Positions 29,136 through 38,636 are shown, numbered from the stretch's first letter. The stretch: DNA of 64,000 nucleotides from Williamsia sp. 1135 (GCF_002095395.1 NZ_MJEI01000090.1:1-64000); one strand, 5' to 3'. Program-made: numbers and translations. Notes: a model not told the origin generated them from the sequence alone.

Positions 29136-29765
29136 ATGCAGCAGATGGGTCTACGGGAATCGAAGAAGGCAGCCACCCGGCTGGCCTTGGCGACCGCGGT
29201 GCTCCGTCACGCGGCGGACCGCGGGCTCGAGTCGGTCTCGGCGGACACGGTTGCGGCGGAGGTCGGCGTCTCGACCCGGACCTTCCACAACTACTTCTCG
29301 GGTAAAGAAGACGCACTGATCTACTTCGTGGGCGTGATGCTCGAGCGACTGGCCGAGCTCATCGAATCCCGGCCGGCGACAGAAGTGCTCTGGGACTCGG
29401 TCGAGTACGCGCTGACCGAGATCGCCTGCAGCCCCGACGCCGAGCCCGGACAGTTCATGACCCTGATCCGGTTGCTCGTGAGCGAGCCGGCCCTGGCCGA
29501 CCATCACACGCACGACGGTGTGGTCTCCGAGCAGAAGGCCAGGTTCGAAGGGGTCATCAGTGCTCGCGGACAGCAGACCGAACTGGGTCTGATCGAACGG
29601 CTCGTTTTCACCAATGCGGTCGGCACCATGCGCGTCGCGCTGGAGATGTGGACCGAGGGCCTGGTGCCGGCGGAGACAGATCTGCGCACGTTCCTCGGAG
29701 AAGCCTTCCGGCTCACCAAAAGTGGCCTGGCCGGACCTGTTCCGGCGACGCCCCACCAAACCTGA
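29136..29765 (+). CDS. TetR-family transcriptional regulator
   Basis: The 209-residue protein has a TetR-type helix-turn-helix (AAEVGVSTRTFHNYFSGKED) about residues 35-55 and a C-terminal helical domain. It is 63 bases upstream of an MMPL exporter gene on the same strand and so probably represses that exporter and itself. The start at 29136 leaves the palindrome outside the coding region; an upstream in-frame start at 29037 would read through it. Confidence 0.87.
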   Translation: MQQMGLRESKKAATRLALATAVLRHAADRGLESVSADTVAAEVGVSTRTFHNYFSGKEDALIYFVGVMLERLAELIESRPATEVLWDSVEYALTEIACSPDAEPGQFMTLIRLLVSEPALADHHTHDGVVSEQKARFEGVISARGQQTELGLIERLVFTNAVGTMRVALEMWTEGLVPAETDLRTFLGEAFRLTKSGLAGPVPATPHQT

Positions 29766-29827
29766 GTTCGCACACGCGACCTCGCCGACAAACCTACCTG
29801 TACGACCAAGAACGGAAGGACCAGCAC

Positions 29828-32176
29828 GTGGCCACTTATCTCTATCGGATAGGCAGATGGGCTTATCTGAACAAATTCAAGATGATCGCGATCTGGTTGC
29901 TGGTGCTCGTCGGGATGGGAGTCGCCGCTGCGACTCTGTCGAAGCCCACGTCCGAGAGCTTTTCGATCCCTGGTATCCCGTCGGAAAAGGCGCAGAACCA
30001 GATGATCGAAGCCTTCCCCGAGAAGCCCAAGTTCGACGAGAACGTCAGCGTCAAGTACGTCATCAAGGCTCCCGACGGGTCGAACCTGACCGAGCCGCAG
30101 TATCAGTCCGCGATCAACACCATGGTCGAGCAGATGAAGCAGTTCGATGGGGTCAAGGCTCCTGAGGAGTCGATTGCCAATCCGTTCGATACCTTTGGAA
30201 CGCAGCAGAATCCGGGTCCCGGTCGGGACGCGATCGTGCAGTACCAGGAGCAGACCTTCGGGAAGACGCCGCAGCAGGCAGAGGCTGACGCGCAGGCGAG
30301 TTCACCGATCAACTCCGATGCCACGATCGCTCAGCTCGGTGCGGCCTTCGACGTCGAGGCAGCAGCGGACGTTTCCTCCACGGCTCACACCCAGATGGAG
30401 GACGTCGCGAACTCGGCGCGGGCCGGTGGTCTGACGGTCGAGATGTCGGGTACTGCGTTGCCGCAGCCGGCAATCGGGTTCACCTCCGAGTTGATCGGTA
30501 TGGGCGTCGGGGCCATCGTGATGATCCTGACCTTTGCCTCGCTCGTGGCGTGGGGTATGCCGCTCATCACCGCGCTCGTCGGCGTCATCATCGGCATGCT
30601 CGGCGTCACCGCGGCGACGTTCTTCTTCGACTTGAGCTCGGAGACCCCGATCCTCGCGACGATGATCGGTCTCGCGGTCGGTATCGACTACGCACTGTTC
30701 ATCGTCTCGCGGTATCGACATGAGGTGCACACGTCGAAGTCCCGGGCCGAGGCGGCCGGTAAGGCCGTGGGCACAGCGGGTTCGGCAGTTGTCTTCGCCG
30801 GCGCCACCGTGTTCATCGCCCTAGCGGCCCTGTTCATCGTGAACATCCCTTTCTTGACCGCCATGGGTCTGGCTGCTGCCGGCACAGTGTTGGTGGCCGT
30901 GTTGGTCGCCTTGACCCTGCTGCCCGCGATCCTCGGGATCTTCGGCGACAAGGTGTTCGCCGGACGGCTCAAGTTCCTCAACCCGCCGGACGTCACGCCG
31001 CACGACCCGGCCCGTCGCCACAACGGTCAGCGCTGGGTCAACCAGGTCGTCAAGCGTCCCGCGATCTTCGTGATCGGGTCGATCGTGATCCTCGGCCTGC
31101 TCGCCATCCCGATCGGTGGGCTCAAGCTCGGCCTGCCGAACGACGGCAACGGAGACCCCAGCACCACCCAGCGGAAGGCCTACGACCTCGTGGCCGAGGG
31201 CTTCGGCCCGGGCCAGAACAACCCGTTCGTGGTGGTGGCCGACGGCAGCGGTATCGCCGACGAGGGCCAGCGGATCGAGGCCTTCAACGGCCTGGTGAAC
31301 CAGATCAAGGGTGTCGACGATGTCGCCACCGCGGTCATCAGCCCGGGTGATCTGAATGAGGCCAAGGACACCGCGATCATCTCGGTGCTCCCGGCCAGTG
31401 CGTCCGGCGACGATGCCACCCAGCAGTTGGTCAAGGACCTGCGTGGCCTCGAATCGAGTGTCACCGACAGGACCGGCCTGACCTACGGCGTGACCGGTCA
31501 GACCGCCATCGAGATCGACGTCTCGGACCAGTTGTCCTCGGCGCTCATCCCGTACCTGATCGTCGTCGTCGGCCTGGCATTCATCCTGCTGATGATCGTC
31601 TTCCGGTCGATCCTGGTCCCGCTCACCGCCGCACTGGGCTTCCTGCTCAGCGTCGGTGCGACCTTCGGCGCCACGGTGGCCATCTTCACCAACGGTGACT
31701 TCGGTCTGGTGGGCAACCCGCAACCGCTGGTCAGCTTCCTGCCCATCATCCTGATCGGCATCGTGTTCGGTCTCGCGATGGACTACCAGGTGTTCCTGGT
31801 GAGTCGAATGCGTGAGGCGTACGTACACGGAACGCCGGCCAAGGAGGCCGTGGTCAGCGGGTTCAGTCACTCGTCTCGGGTGGTTGCTGCCGCTGCTGCC
31901 ATCATGATCTCGGTTTTCGCCGCATTCATGCTGCAGGACATGGTGTTCATCAAGGCGATCGGATTCGCCCTTGCCGTGGCGGTCATCTTCGACGCTTTCA
32001 TCGTCCGGATGACCCTTATCCCGGCGGTGCTCGCGATGCTCGGCGACAAAGCCTGGTGGCTGCCGAAGTGGCTGGACAAGATCCTGCCCAACGTCGACAT
32101 CGAGGGTGAGAATCTGAACAAGACCCTCGCCGCCGAGCAGGCGGAGTACGACGAGCGCGAGGCATTGAAGGTCTGA
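29828..32176 (+). CDS. MMPL/RND-family membrane transporter
   Basis: The 782-residue protein has two six-helix halves with large external loops. The motifs VGIDYALFIVSRYRHE and FGLAMDYQVFLVSRMREAY carry the conserved Asp-Tyr pairs of MMPL proton relays. The GTG start is preceded by GGAAGGA seven bases upstream. The upstream TetR gene suggests inducible efflux or lipid export. It is not closely similar to the other MMPL protein of this window, judging by the loop sequences. Confidence 0.88.
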   Translation: MATYLYRIGRWAYLNKFKMIAIWLLVLVGMGVAAATLSKPTSESFSIPGIPSEKAQNQMIEAFPEKPKFDENVSVKYVIKAPDGSNLTEPQYQSAINTMVEQMKQFDGVKAPEESIANPFDTFGTQQNPGPGRDAIVQYQEQTFGKTPQQAEADAQASSPINSDATIAQLGAAFDVEAAADVSSTAHTQMEDVANSARAGGLTVEMSGTALPQPAIGFTSELIGMGVGAIVMILTFASLVAWGMPLITALVGVIIGMLGVTAATFFFDLSSETPILATMIGLAVGIDYALFIVSRYRHEVHTSKSRAEAAGKAVGTAGSAVVFAGATVFIALAALFIVNIPFLTAMGLAAAGTVLVAVLVALTLLPAILGIFGDKVFAGRLKFLNPPDVTPHDPARRHNGQRWVNQVVKRPAIFVIGSIVILGLLAIPIGGLKLGLPNDGNGDPSTTQRKAYDLVAEGFGPGQNNPFVVVADGSGIADEGQRIEAFNGLVNQIKGVDDVATAVISPGDLNEAKDTAIISVLPASASGDDATQQLVKDLRGLESSVTDRTGLTYGVTGQTAIEIDVSDQLSSALIPYLIVVVGLAFILLMIVFRSILVPLTAALGFLLSVGATFGATVAIFTNGDFGLVGNPQPLVSFLPIILIGIVFGLAMDYQVFLVSRMREAYVHGTPAKEAVVSGFSHSSRVVAAAAAIMISVFAAFMLQDMVFIKAIGFALAVAVIFDAFIVRMTLIPAVLAMLGDKAWWLPKWLDKILPNVDIEGENLNKTLAAEQAEYDEREALKV

Positions 32177-32228
32177 TCGTCCACCGAGCGTTTTGCCGGG
32201 CAGGGCTGCTGACTGGGAAGATGCATCG

Positions 32229-33491
32229 GTGAGCGATACCGATCAAGGTCCCGACCGTACATTTACGGTCGGGACCTCTTTGTCCGGCACCCTCGGCCGT
32301 ACCGGGGTGATCAGCACCCCGCACGGGCAGATCAACACCCCCGCGTTCGTGCCGGTCGGAACCAAGGCGACCGTAAAAACGGTTGTGCCCGAGGCCGTCA
32401 GCGACCTGGGTGCGCAGGCGGTGCTCGCCAACGCGTATCACCTGTACCTGCAGCCTGGCCCCGACATCATCGACGAGGCCGGCGGTCTCGGGCGATTCAT
32501 GAACTGGCCTGGCCCCACCTTCACCGACAGCGGCGGATTCCAGGTGATGTCGCTCGGCGCGGGGTTCAAGAAGGTCATCGCCATGGATGTGACCGGCATG
32601 CAGAACGACGAGGTGATCGCCGAGGGCAAGGAGCGCCTGGCCAGGGTCGACGACGACGGCGTCACGTTCAAATCGCATCTGGACGGGTCCACCCACCGGT
32701 TCACCCCGGAGATCTCGATGCAGATCCAGCATCAGCTCGGCGCCGACATCATCTTCGGGTTCGACGAGCTGACCACGCTGATGAACACCCGTGACTACCA
32801 AGAAACCTCGCTCGAGCGCACCCGTTTGTGGGCGATCCGCTGTTTGGCCGAGCACAATCGCCTCACCGCGGCCCGTGCTCACCGGCCGATGCAGTCGCTG
32901 TGGGGTGTGATCCAGGGGGCGCAATACGAGGACCTGCGCCGCAAGGCGGCGCGCGACCTCGTGGCGATGAGCGACCTCGACGTCGCCGAGGGTGGCCGGG
33001 GGTTCGGTGGCTACGGCATCGGGGGCGCGCTCGAAAAGCAGAACTTGGGGACGATCGTCCGGTGGGTCAACGAGGAACTGCCCGAAGACAAGGCGCGGCA
33101 TCTGCTGGGGATCAGTGAGCCCGACGACATCTTCACCGCGATCGAGAGCGGCATCGACACCTTCGACTGCGTGTCTCCGTCGCGGGTTGCGCGCAACGGG
33201 GCCATCTATTCACTCGATGGCCGCTACAACGTGACCAACAGCCGCTTCCGCCGCGACTTCAGTCCGCTGGACCCCGAGATGGACAACTACACAACGCAGT
33301 ACACCCGCGCGTACATCCATCACCTGTTCAAAGCCAAAGAAGGCCTGGCAGCAACCCTCTGCACCATTCACAACGAACATTTCATCGTCACGTTGGTGGA
33401 GCGGGCGCGCCAGGCCATCATCGATGGCACCTACTACGAGTACCGGGACGAGTTTCTTCGTCGGTACTACGCGGGCACCAAGAAGGTGTGA
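32229..33491 (+). CDS. tgt: tRNA-guanine transglycosylase-like protein lacking the zinc cysteines
   Basis: The product of about 420 residues belongs to the family that exchanges guanine 34 of GUN-anticodon tRNAs for a 7-deazaguanine (queuine or preQ1). The catalytic aspartates are present in FTDSGGFQV and DTFDCVSPSR, and FGFDE is kept. Differences are striking: the zinc ligands CxCxxC of canonical enzymes are replaced in DPEMDNYTTQYTRAY, the base-pocket FDECT reads FDELT, and the GGLSVGE loop reads GGALEKQ after a short insertion. The gluQ gene, which acts on queuosine in tRNA-Asp, lies 2 kb away, which supports a tRNA role. The GTG start at 32229 is a best guess. Confidence 0.85.
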   Translation: MSDTDQGPDRTFTVGTSLSGTLGRTGVISTPHGQINTPAFVPVGTKATVKTVVPEAVSDLGAQAVLANAYHLYLQPGPDIIDEAGGLGRFMNWPGPTFTDSGGFQVMSLGAGFKKVIAMDVTGMQNDEVIAEGKERLARVDDDGVTFKSHLDGSTHRFTPEISMQIQHQLGADIIFGFDELTTLMNTRDYQETSLERTRLWAIRCLAEHNRLTAARAHRPMQSLWGVIQGAQYEDLRRKAARDLVAMSDLDVAEGGRGFGGYGIGGALEKQNLGTIVRWVNEELPEDKARHLLGISEPDDIFTAIESGIDTFDCVSPSRVARNGAIYSLDGRYNVTNSRFRRDFSPLDPEMDNYTTQYTRAYIHHLFKAKEGLAATLCTIHNEHFIVTLVERARQAIIDGTYYEYRDEFLRRYYAGTKKV

Positions 33492-33492
33492 A

Positions 33493-34194
33493 CTAGCCGG
33501 TCCGGACGACGGTGGTTCCGCCGGCGAACTTGTCGTGCCAACCCTGGTTTCTCGGGTCGCTGTTGATGGTGACGGCGATGGCGATGACCAGGCCGAGCCA
33601 GATCAGGCCGAAGATGAATCCGAGGAAGATGATCGGCAGCGACGACAGGACACCCAGCAACATCCAGCTGTTGCGCTTGGCCGATTCGTCCGTCGTCGGT
33701 ACGCCGCCCTGGGCGCCCACGACCTTGAGCTTCAGCAGCTTCTTGCCGACGGTGGTGCCCTGCTTCTGCGTCTCGAAGTACACGAAGTAGAGGAACCCGG
33801 CGAACGCCAGCACGATCGAGACGAGCAAGGCCAGGATCCACGGCGCCGTCCAGAACAGCACCAGGTTTATGACGTAGACCGGGATTCCGACCACAAGCGA
33901 GTCGATGACGCGCGCTCCGAAGCGAACTCCGAGGCCGGCCGCCTCGCCGACACCGGCGACGGCGCCCGGCTGTCCGTACTGTCCGGCGTTCACCGGCGGC
34001 GCGGGTGGCGGGAAGCCTCCCTGCTGCGGTGGCGGCGGGTAACTGCCCTGCGGCGGCGGATAGCTGCCCTGGGAAGGAGGGGGATAGGAACCGGGAGGCG
34101 GACCCGCGGGACCGCCCTTGCCCAGATCCGGGCCCTGGGGAGGATTGCCGCCGGGATTGCTGGGGTCGGGGCCTGGGTATTGCGGTCCGCTCAT
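33493..34194 (-). CDS. RDD-family membrane protein with Pro-rich N-terminus
   Basis: The 233-residue protein has a 75-residue N-terminus of GSYPPPxQ-like repeats followed by an RDD domain with three membrane segments (ARVIDSLVVGIPVYV, then two more helices) and the GTTVGKKLLKLKVV loop. RDD proteins are poorly understood; some have been linked to ion transport. The start has GAGAGGA upstream. It converges on tgt with one base between stop codons and is divergent from another membrane protein with the same kind of Pro-rich N-terminus. Confidence 0.8.
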   Translation of the reverse strand: MSGPQYPGPDPSNPGGNPPQGPDLGKGGPAGPPPGSYPPPSQGSYPPPQGSYPPPPQQGGFPPPAPPVNAGQYGQPGAVAGVGEAAGLGVRFGARVIDSLVVGIPVYVINLVLFWTAPWILALLVSIVLAFAGFLYFVYFETQKQGTTVGKKLLKLKVVGAQGGVPTTDESAKRNSWMLLGVLSSLPIIFLGFIFGLIWLGLVIAIAVTINSDPRNQGWHDKFAGGTTVVRTG

Positions 34195-34648
34195 GTCGTT
34201 AGGTCCTCTCACGCGAAGCAGGTCTCCGCGGTTCGCCGATGTGTGGTGTGAGTGTAAACCGGACACACCTGCGTTGCCGCCGGATTCAGGCCCGGGAGCG
34301 CCTCCACGAAGTGACGTCAGTGATCGCTGACGCATCGTCCTCCTCGGCGTATGCACTGGTGAGAGGGTTGGATATCGCTCCCGGATTTGCCTATTCGACG
34401 GCGGCGCGCCCTTATTCGCGTCATGAGCCGAACACCTGATGAAGTTCTCTTGTCTGAATGACGCACCACCGCTGAGGCCGAACGCGATTCACCGACCCCG
34501 AATCGACTGGTGTGAAAGTGTCGGGCTCGAAAAGCTTTTCGCGCCTGCCACGCCACACCTGGCCGGTATGGTTGTCGCGTGCTCCGGGGCGCATCTGTGG
34601 TCCGGGCCGCCCGCTGCACCGCCGGCGACAACGACACAGGGAGTTTCG
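34195..34648. other. Divergent intergenic region
   Basis: This 454-base stretch separates the two divergent Pro-rich membrane protein genes. A reading frame is open back to 34439 ahead of the plus-strand gene, but it has no ribosome binding site and its translation looks random, so I treat it as non-coding. It must hold both promoters; I could not place boxes or an operator. Confidence 0.5.
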
Positions 34649-35599
34649 ATGACCAGCAATTATCCCCCGAATGACGACGAACCAAATCTGAACAAGCCGG
34701 ATGGCGCGAATCCGCCTCCGCCCCCTCCCGGTGGTTATCCGCCGCAGGAAGGCAATTACCCACCACCGCAGGGCAGCTACCCACCACCGCAGGGCAGCTA
34801 CCCACCACCGCAGGGCCCGGGCCCCGGGGGATTCCCGCCGCCGGGACAGGGGCCGGGTGGATTCCCGCCGCCCCCACCGCCGTCCTACGGCGATCCGGGT
34901 CAGTCAGGTTTCGGGGGACAGCCCGGATACGGCGGTCAGCCTGCCACGGTGAGCATCGGTGACGCACTCGGTTACGGCTGGGCCCGCTTCAAGGGCAACG
35001 CCGGCGTCTGGATCGGCATGTGCCTCATCGCCGTCGTGGTATCGGGCGTGATCAATGCGGCATTCAGCTGGGACAGGTACACCAATTCGGATGATCTGAC
35101 CGTGGCCGCCAGCTTCTCTATCCTCAGCATCATCGGCTCGCTGGTCTCGGTCATCGTGTCGATCATCTTCCAGGCTGCGTTCACGCGCGGTGCGCTCAGC
35201 GAAACCGACGGTGTGAAACCCGGTTTCGGTGATTTATTCCGATTCAAGAGCTTGGCCCCGGTCTTCGCCGTGGCCATCCTGGTCGGATTGATCAACGCGG
35301 TCGCGTTCATACTCTGCTTCCTGCCGGTTCTGATCACCGGTTACCTGCTCTGGTACTCGCTGACATTCGTGATCGATCGTGATCTGGATCCGATCGCTGC
35401 GATCAAGGCGAGCTTCAAGTTGACGACAGACAACGTGGGCCAACTGCTCCCGCTTGCCCTGGTGTGTGTCCTGTTGAACATCGGCGGTGCGATCCTGTGC
35501 CTCATCGGTCTGCTCGTCACCATCCCGGTGACCTTGCTCGCCGGTGTCTACGCGTATCGCGTGCTCACCGGTGGGCCGGTGGCTCCCGTCGCCGCTTGA
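34649..35599 (+). CDS. Membrane protein with Pro-rich N-terminus, unknown function
   Basis: The 316-residue protein has a Pro/Gly-rich N-terminal third with three tandem YPPPQGS units, then a domain of about six membrane helices starting at IGDALGYGWARFKGNAGVWIG. The domain resembles families of uncharacterised actinobacterial integral membrane proteins that pair with RDD proteins. The ATG has GGGAG six bases upstream. Its 3' end overlaps the convergent gluQ gene by 35 bases. Confidence 0.75.
   Translation: MTSNYPPNDDEPNLNKPDGANPPPPPPGGYPPQEGNYPPPQGSYPPPQGSYPPPQGPGPGGFPPPGQGPGGFPPPPPPSYGDPGQSGFGGQPGYGGQPATVSIGDALGYGWARFKGNAGVWIGMCLIAVVVSGVINAAFSWDRYTNSDDLTVAASFSILSIIGSLVSVIVSIIFQAAFTRGALSETDGVKPGFGDLFRFKSLAPVFAVAILVGLINAVAFILCFLPVLITGYLLWYSLTFVIDRDLDPIAAIKASFKLTTDNVGQLLPLALVCVLLNIGGAILCLIGLLVTIPVTLLAGVYAYRVLTGGPVAPVAA
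34757..34816 (+). repeat. 21-bp tandem repeat within coding region
   Basis: A 21-bp unit encoding YPPPQGS is repeated at 34757-34777 and 34778-34798 without change, with a third, incomplete copy to about 34816. In-frame copy number change would lengthen or shorten the Pro-rich tail without breaking the gene. Confidence 0.85.
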
Positions 35600-36515
35600 T
35601 CTTCTCCACCAGTTCAGCCGGTTCGATCCGCCACGGATGCTTCGGCAGCGTCCGCGGATCGAACCGGCTGAGCATCTCTTGTGCGGAGACCTCCTCGCCC
35701 GGCGCACCCAGCCCCAGCGATTCGGCGACAAGTGACAGAACCTGGTGCGCGTCCACGCTTTTCGTAGCCAGATCATCGAGTGTCACGGCGCCATCTCGCT
35801 TGGCCAGCCGTTTTCCCTCGGTGTTCACAACCAGCGGTACGTGGGCGTAGGTCACGGCCGGAAGTCCCAACAGCTCGGCGAGATAGCTCTGCCGAGGAGC
35901 CGAACTCAATAGATCGTCGCCGCGCACCACCTGGTCGACACCTTGGGCGTGGTCGTCGATGACGACGGCGAGGTTGTACGCGGCGATCCCGTCTCCCCGC
36001 CGGAGAACGAAGTCGTCGACAACGCCTGTGTGCACACCCTTGATCACGTCTGTGACAGTGAACTCGTCACGCTCGCAGCGGAGTCTGATCGCAGGGGGCC
36101 GGCCGGCGTCGATCTTCGCCTGGCGAGCGGAGGTGCTGAGGTCGCGGCAGGTCCCCGGGTATGCGCCTGCTGCGGCGTGCGGCGCCGTCGGTGCCTCCAG
36201 GATCTCGCGTCGGGTGCAGAAGCATTCGTAGGTCAGACCGCGCTCGCGGAGGCCGTTGATGACGGCGTCGTAGTGGGGTAGTCGCTGTGACTGCCGCATC
36301 ACGGGTCGGTCCCAGTCGATCCCGAGCGTCGCGAGATCGTCGAGCTGGCGTTGCTCCGATCCGGGGCGGACCCGATCGAGATCCTCCACCCGCATCATGA
36401 AGGCGCGATCGGTGGTACGCGCAAACATCCAGGCCAGCAAGGCCGTCCGCAGGTTTCCGAGATGCAGGTCTCCCGACGGTGACGGCGCGTAGCGTCCGGC
36501 GGGGCGTTTTTCCAC
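35565..36515 (-). CDS. gluQ: Glutamyl-Q tRNA(Asp) synthetase
   Basis: The 316-residue protein is a truncated class I glutamyl-tRNA synthetase without an anticodon-binding domain. The HIGH-like motif is in PSPSGDLHLGNLRTALLAW, the KMSKS-like motif in GKRLAKRDGAV, and the zinc ligands in YECFCTRR and YPGTCR. The enzyme activates glutamate and attaches it to the queuosine base at position 34 of tRNA-Asp. The likely start is the GTG at 36515. Its presence implies that queuosine-modified tRNA exists in this organism and links it to the nearby tgt-like gene. Confidence 0.9.
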   Translation of the reverse strand: MEKRPAGRYAPSPSGDLHLGNLRTALLAWMFARTTDRAFMMRVEDLDRVRPGSEQRQLDDLATLGIDWDRPVMRQSQRLPHYDAVINGLRERGLTYECFCTRREILEAPTAPHAAAGAYPGTCRDLSTSARQAKIDAGRPPAIRLRCERDEFTVTDVIKGVHTGVVDDFVLRRGDGIAAYNLAVVIDDHAQGVDQVVRGDDLLSSAPRQSYLAELLGLPAVTYAHVPLVVNTEGKRLAKRDGAVTLDDLATKSVDAHQVLSLVAESLGLGAPGEEVSAQEMLSRFDPRTLPKHPWRIEPAELVEKIKRRREPPAHR

Positions 36516-36549
36516 GGCACCGAGCCTACAAGTGGAAGTATGGAACATC

Positions 36550-37590
36550 ATGGACCTACCAGTGATGCCCCCGGTGACGCCGATGCTGGCAAAGGCTGCC
36601 GCCAAGATCCCGGATGAGGCGGGCGCAGCGGTGTGGTCGCACGAACCGAAATGGGACGGGTTCAGGGCAATCATCTTTCGTGACGGCGACGAGGTGGTCA
36701 TCGGCTCCCGAGGTGGCAAGGACCTGGGCCGGTATTTCCCGGAATTGGTCGAGGCGGCGCGAGATGAGCTGCCCGACAAGGTCGTCGTCGACGGTGAGAT
36801 CGGGGTGCAGGCGGTCTTCGACGGGGTCCGCCGACTCAGCTGGGACGCCCTCTCGGTTCGGATCCACCCGGCGAAGTCCCGGGTGACCATGCTCGCCGAA
36901 CAGACGCCGGCGATGTTCATCGGTTTCGACGCACTGGCAGCTCGCGGCAAGGATCTGACGCGGGAGCCGTTCTCCACCCGCCGCGAAGCGCTGCTCGAAT
37001 CCATCCCGGGCACCGAACGGTGCCGCGTGAGCCGCGTGACCACCGATGCAGACCTGGCCCAGAACTGGTTCTCTGAGTTCGAGGGAGCCGGCCTCGACGG
37101 GGTGGTCAGCAAGCGGCTCGACGGACTCTATGTGCCCGGCAAACGGGAGATGATCAAGGTCAAGCACAAACGCAGCGCCGATTGCGTGGTGATCGGCTAT
37201 CGCGTTCACAAGAGCGGGACCGGACTGGGTTCGATGCTGCTGGGTCTGTACGCCGACGGAGACCTGCGCATGGTCGGTGGTGCGGGTGCGTTCTCCGACG
37301 CGAAGCGGATCGAACTGCAAAAGCTGCTCGAACCGATGCGCCTGGACCCCGACAACGTCGCAGAGGGCGAGCCGAGCCGCTGGAAGGAAAAGGGCTCCGC
37401 GCAGTGGATTCCGGTCAGACCGGAGCTCGTGGTCGAGGTCGGCTACGACCAGATGGAAGGGCCGCGCTTTCGGCACACCGTCCAGTTCGTGCGGTGGCGT
37501 CCCGACCGGGACCCCGAGAGTTGCGGCTATGAGCAGCTGGAAGTGCCGTTGACCTACGATCTGTTCGACGTGCTGGAGGGACAGGACTGA
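36550..37590 (+). CDS. ligC: ATP-dependent DNA ligase LigC
   Basis: The 346-residue protein has only the nucleotidyltransferase and OB-fold domains. The adenylated lysine lies in SHEPKWDGFRA, with motif III in FIGFDALAARG, motif IV in GLDGVVSKR and motif V in MIKVKHKR. LigC is a backup DNA ligase in mycobacteria. An in-frame GTG at 36532 is an alternative start. It is translationally coupled to a LigD-like primase-polymerase, the same pairing as Rv3731/Rv3730c in M. tuberculosis. Confidence 0.92.
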   Translation: MDLPVMPPVTPMLAKAAAKIPDEAGAAVWSHEPKWDGFRAIIFRDGDEVVIGSRGGKDLGRYFPELVEAARDELPDKVVVDGEIGVQAVFDGVRRLSWDALSVRIHPAKSRVTMLAEQTPAMFIGFDALAARGKDLTREPFSTRREALLESIPGTERCRVSRVTTDADLAQNWFSEFEGAGLDGVVSKRLDGLYVPGKREMIKVKHKRSADCVVIGYRVHKSGTGLGSMLLGLYADGDLRMVGGAGAFSDAKRIELQKLLEPMRLDPDNVAEGEPSRWKEKGSAQWIPVRPELVVEVGYDQMEGPRFRHTVQFVRWRPDRDPESCGYEQLEVPLTYDLFDVLEGQD

Positions 37591-38636
37591 TGGCCAGATC
37601 ACCCGCTGAGGAACTCGACGTCGACGGCACCCCCGTCCGGCTGTCCAACCCCGACAAGATCTACTTCCCGCAACTCGGCGAAAAGGGCGGTCGCAAAAGA
37701 GATCTGGTGGAGTATTACCGCGCTGTAGCGCTGCAGGGTGCGTTGTTGACGGCGCTGCGGGATCGGCCGACGTTCCTGCAGCGCTTCCCTGATGGCATCG
37801 AGGGCGAGGAGATCTACCAGAAGCGGGTTGCGGCAAAACGTCCCGAGCACGTGCAGTCGACCTCCATCACCTTCCCGTCCGGGCGTAAGGCCGACGCCAT
37901 CCGCACCACCAGCGCCCAGGACATCGTCTGGGCAGCCAACCTGGGGACGGTGACATTCCATCCATGGCCGACCATCGCACCCGACAACGATCACCCGGAC
38001 CAGTTGCGCATCGACCTCGATCCCCAGCCGGGGACCGACTTCTCCGATGCCCGCCGCGTCGCGATCGACGTGTTGCGGCCGCTGCTCGACGAACTCGGAC
38101 TGCACGGCTACCCCAAGACCTCGGGCGGCCGTGGACTGCACGTCTATGTGCCGATCGAACCGAGGTGGGATTTCATCGTGGCCCGGCGTGCGGTGATCGC
38201 GTTGGCCCGCGAGCTGGAACGTCGTGACAACTCGGCGATCACGACCTCGTGGTGGAAGGAAGAGCGCGGGGAGCGGATCTTCATCGACTTCAACCAGAAC
38301 GCCCGCGACCGCACGATTGCCGCCGGCTATTCGGCACGGCGGACCCCAACCGCGACCGTCTCCACCCCGGTGAGCTGGGACGAGCTGGTCGACGTCGACC
38401 CGCTGGACTGCACCATCGCCACCGTTCCGGCCCTCCTGGAGCGCCGCGGCGATCCGATGGCCGACATCGATTCGCGCCGCGGCAGTCTCGACTCGTTGAT
38501 CGAACTGGTCGAGAGGGACGAGGCTGCCGGGCTGGGGGACATGCCGTATCCGCCGAGCTATCCGAAGATGCCGGGGGAGCCCAAGAGGGTTCAACCGTCC
38601 CGGGCGCGGCCTGAGGAGCCGGGTGGCGACGACTGA
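37590..38636 (+). CDS. LigD-like primase-polymerase (Prim-Pol)
   Basis: The 348-residue protein is an archaeo-eukaryotic primase-type polymerase of the LigD polymerase-domain family. The catalytic acidic pair is in DQLRIDLDPQPG, and the GGRGLHVYVPI histidine motif and the FIDFNQNARDRTIA segment are present. Such enzymes fill short gaps and prefer ribonucleotides. It shares one base with the ligC stop codon. No Ku or nuclease domain is nearby, which suits a repair role separate from classical end joining. Confidence 0.9.
   Translation: MARSPAEELDVDGTPVRLSNPDKIYFPQLGEKGGRKRDLVEYYRAVALQGALLTALRDRPTFLQRFPDGIEGEEIYQKRVAAKRPEHVQSTSITFPSGRKADAIRTTSAQDIVWAANLGTVTFHPWPTIAPDNDHPDQLRIDLDPQPGTDFSDARRVAIDVLRPLLDELGLHGYPKTSGGRGLHVYVPIEPRWDFIVARRAVIALARELERRDNSAITTSWWKEERGERIFIDFNQNARDRTIAAGYSARRTPTATVSTPVSWDELVDVDPLDCTIATVPALLERRGDPMADIDSRRGSLDSLIELVERDEAAGLGDMPYPPSYPKMPGEPKRVQPSRARPEEPGGDD

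Noticed and set aside
34439-34648. N-terminal extension of the membrane protein gene from an upstream start
   Set aside because: There is no ribosome binding site, the translation is not protein-like, and the ATG at 34649 has GGGAG at good spacing.
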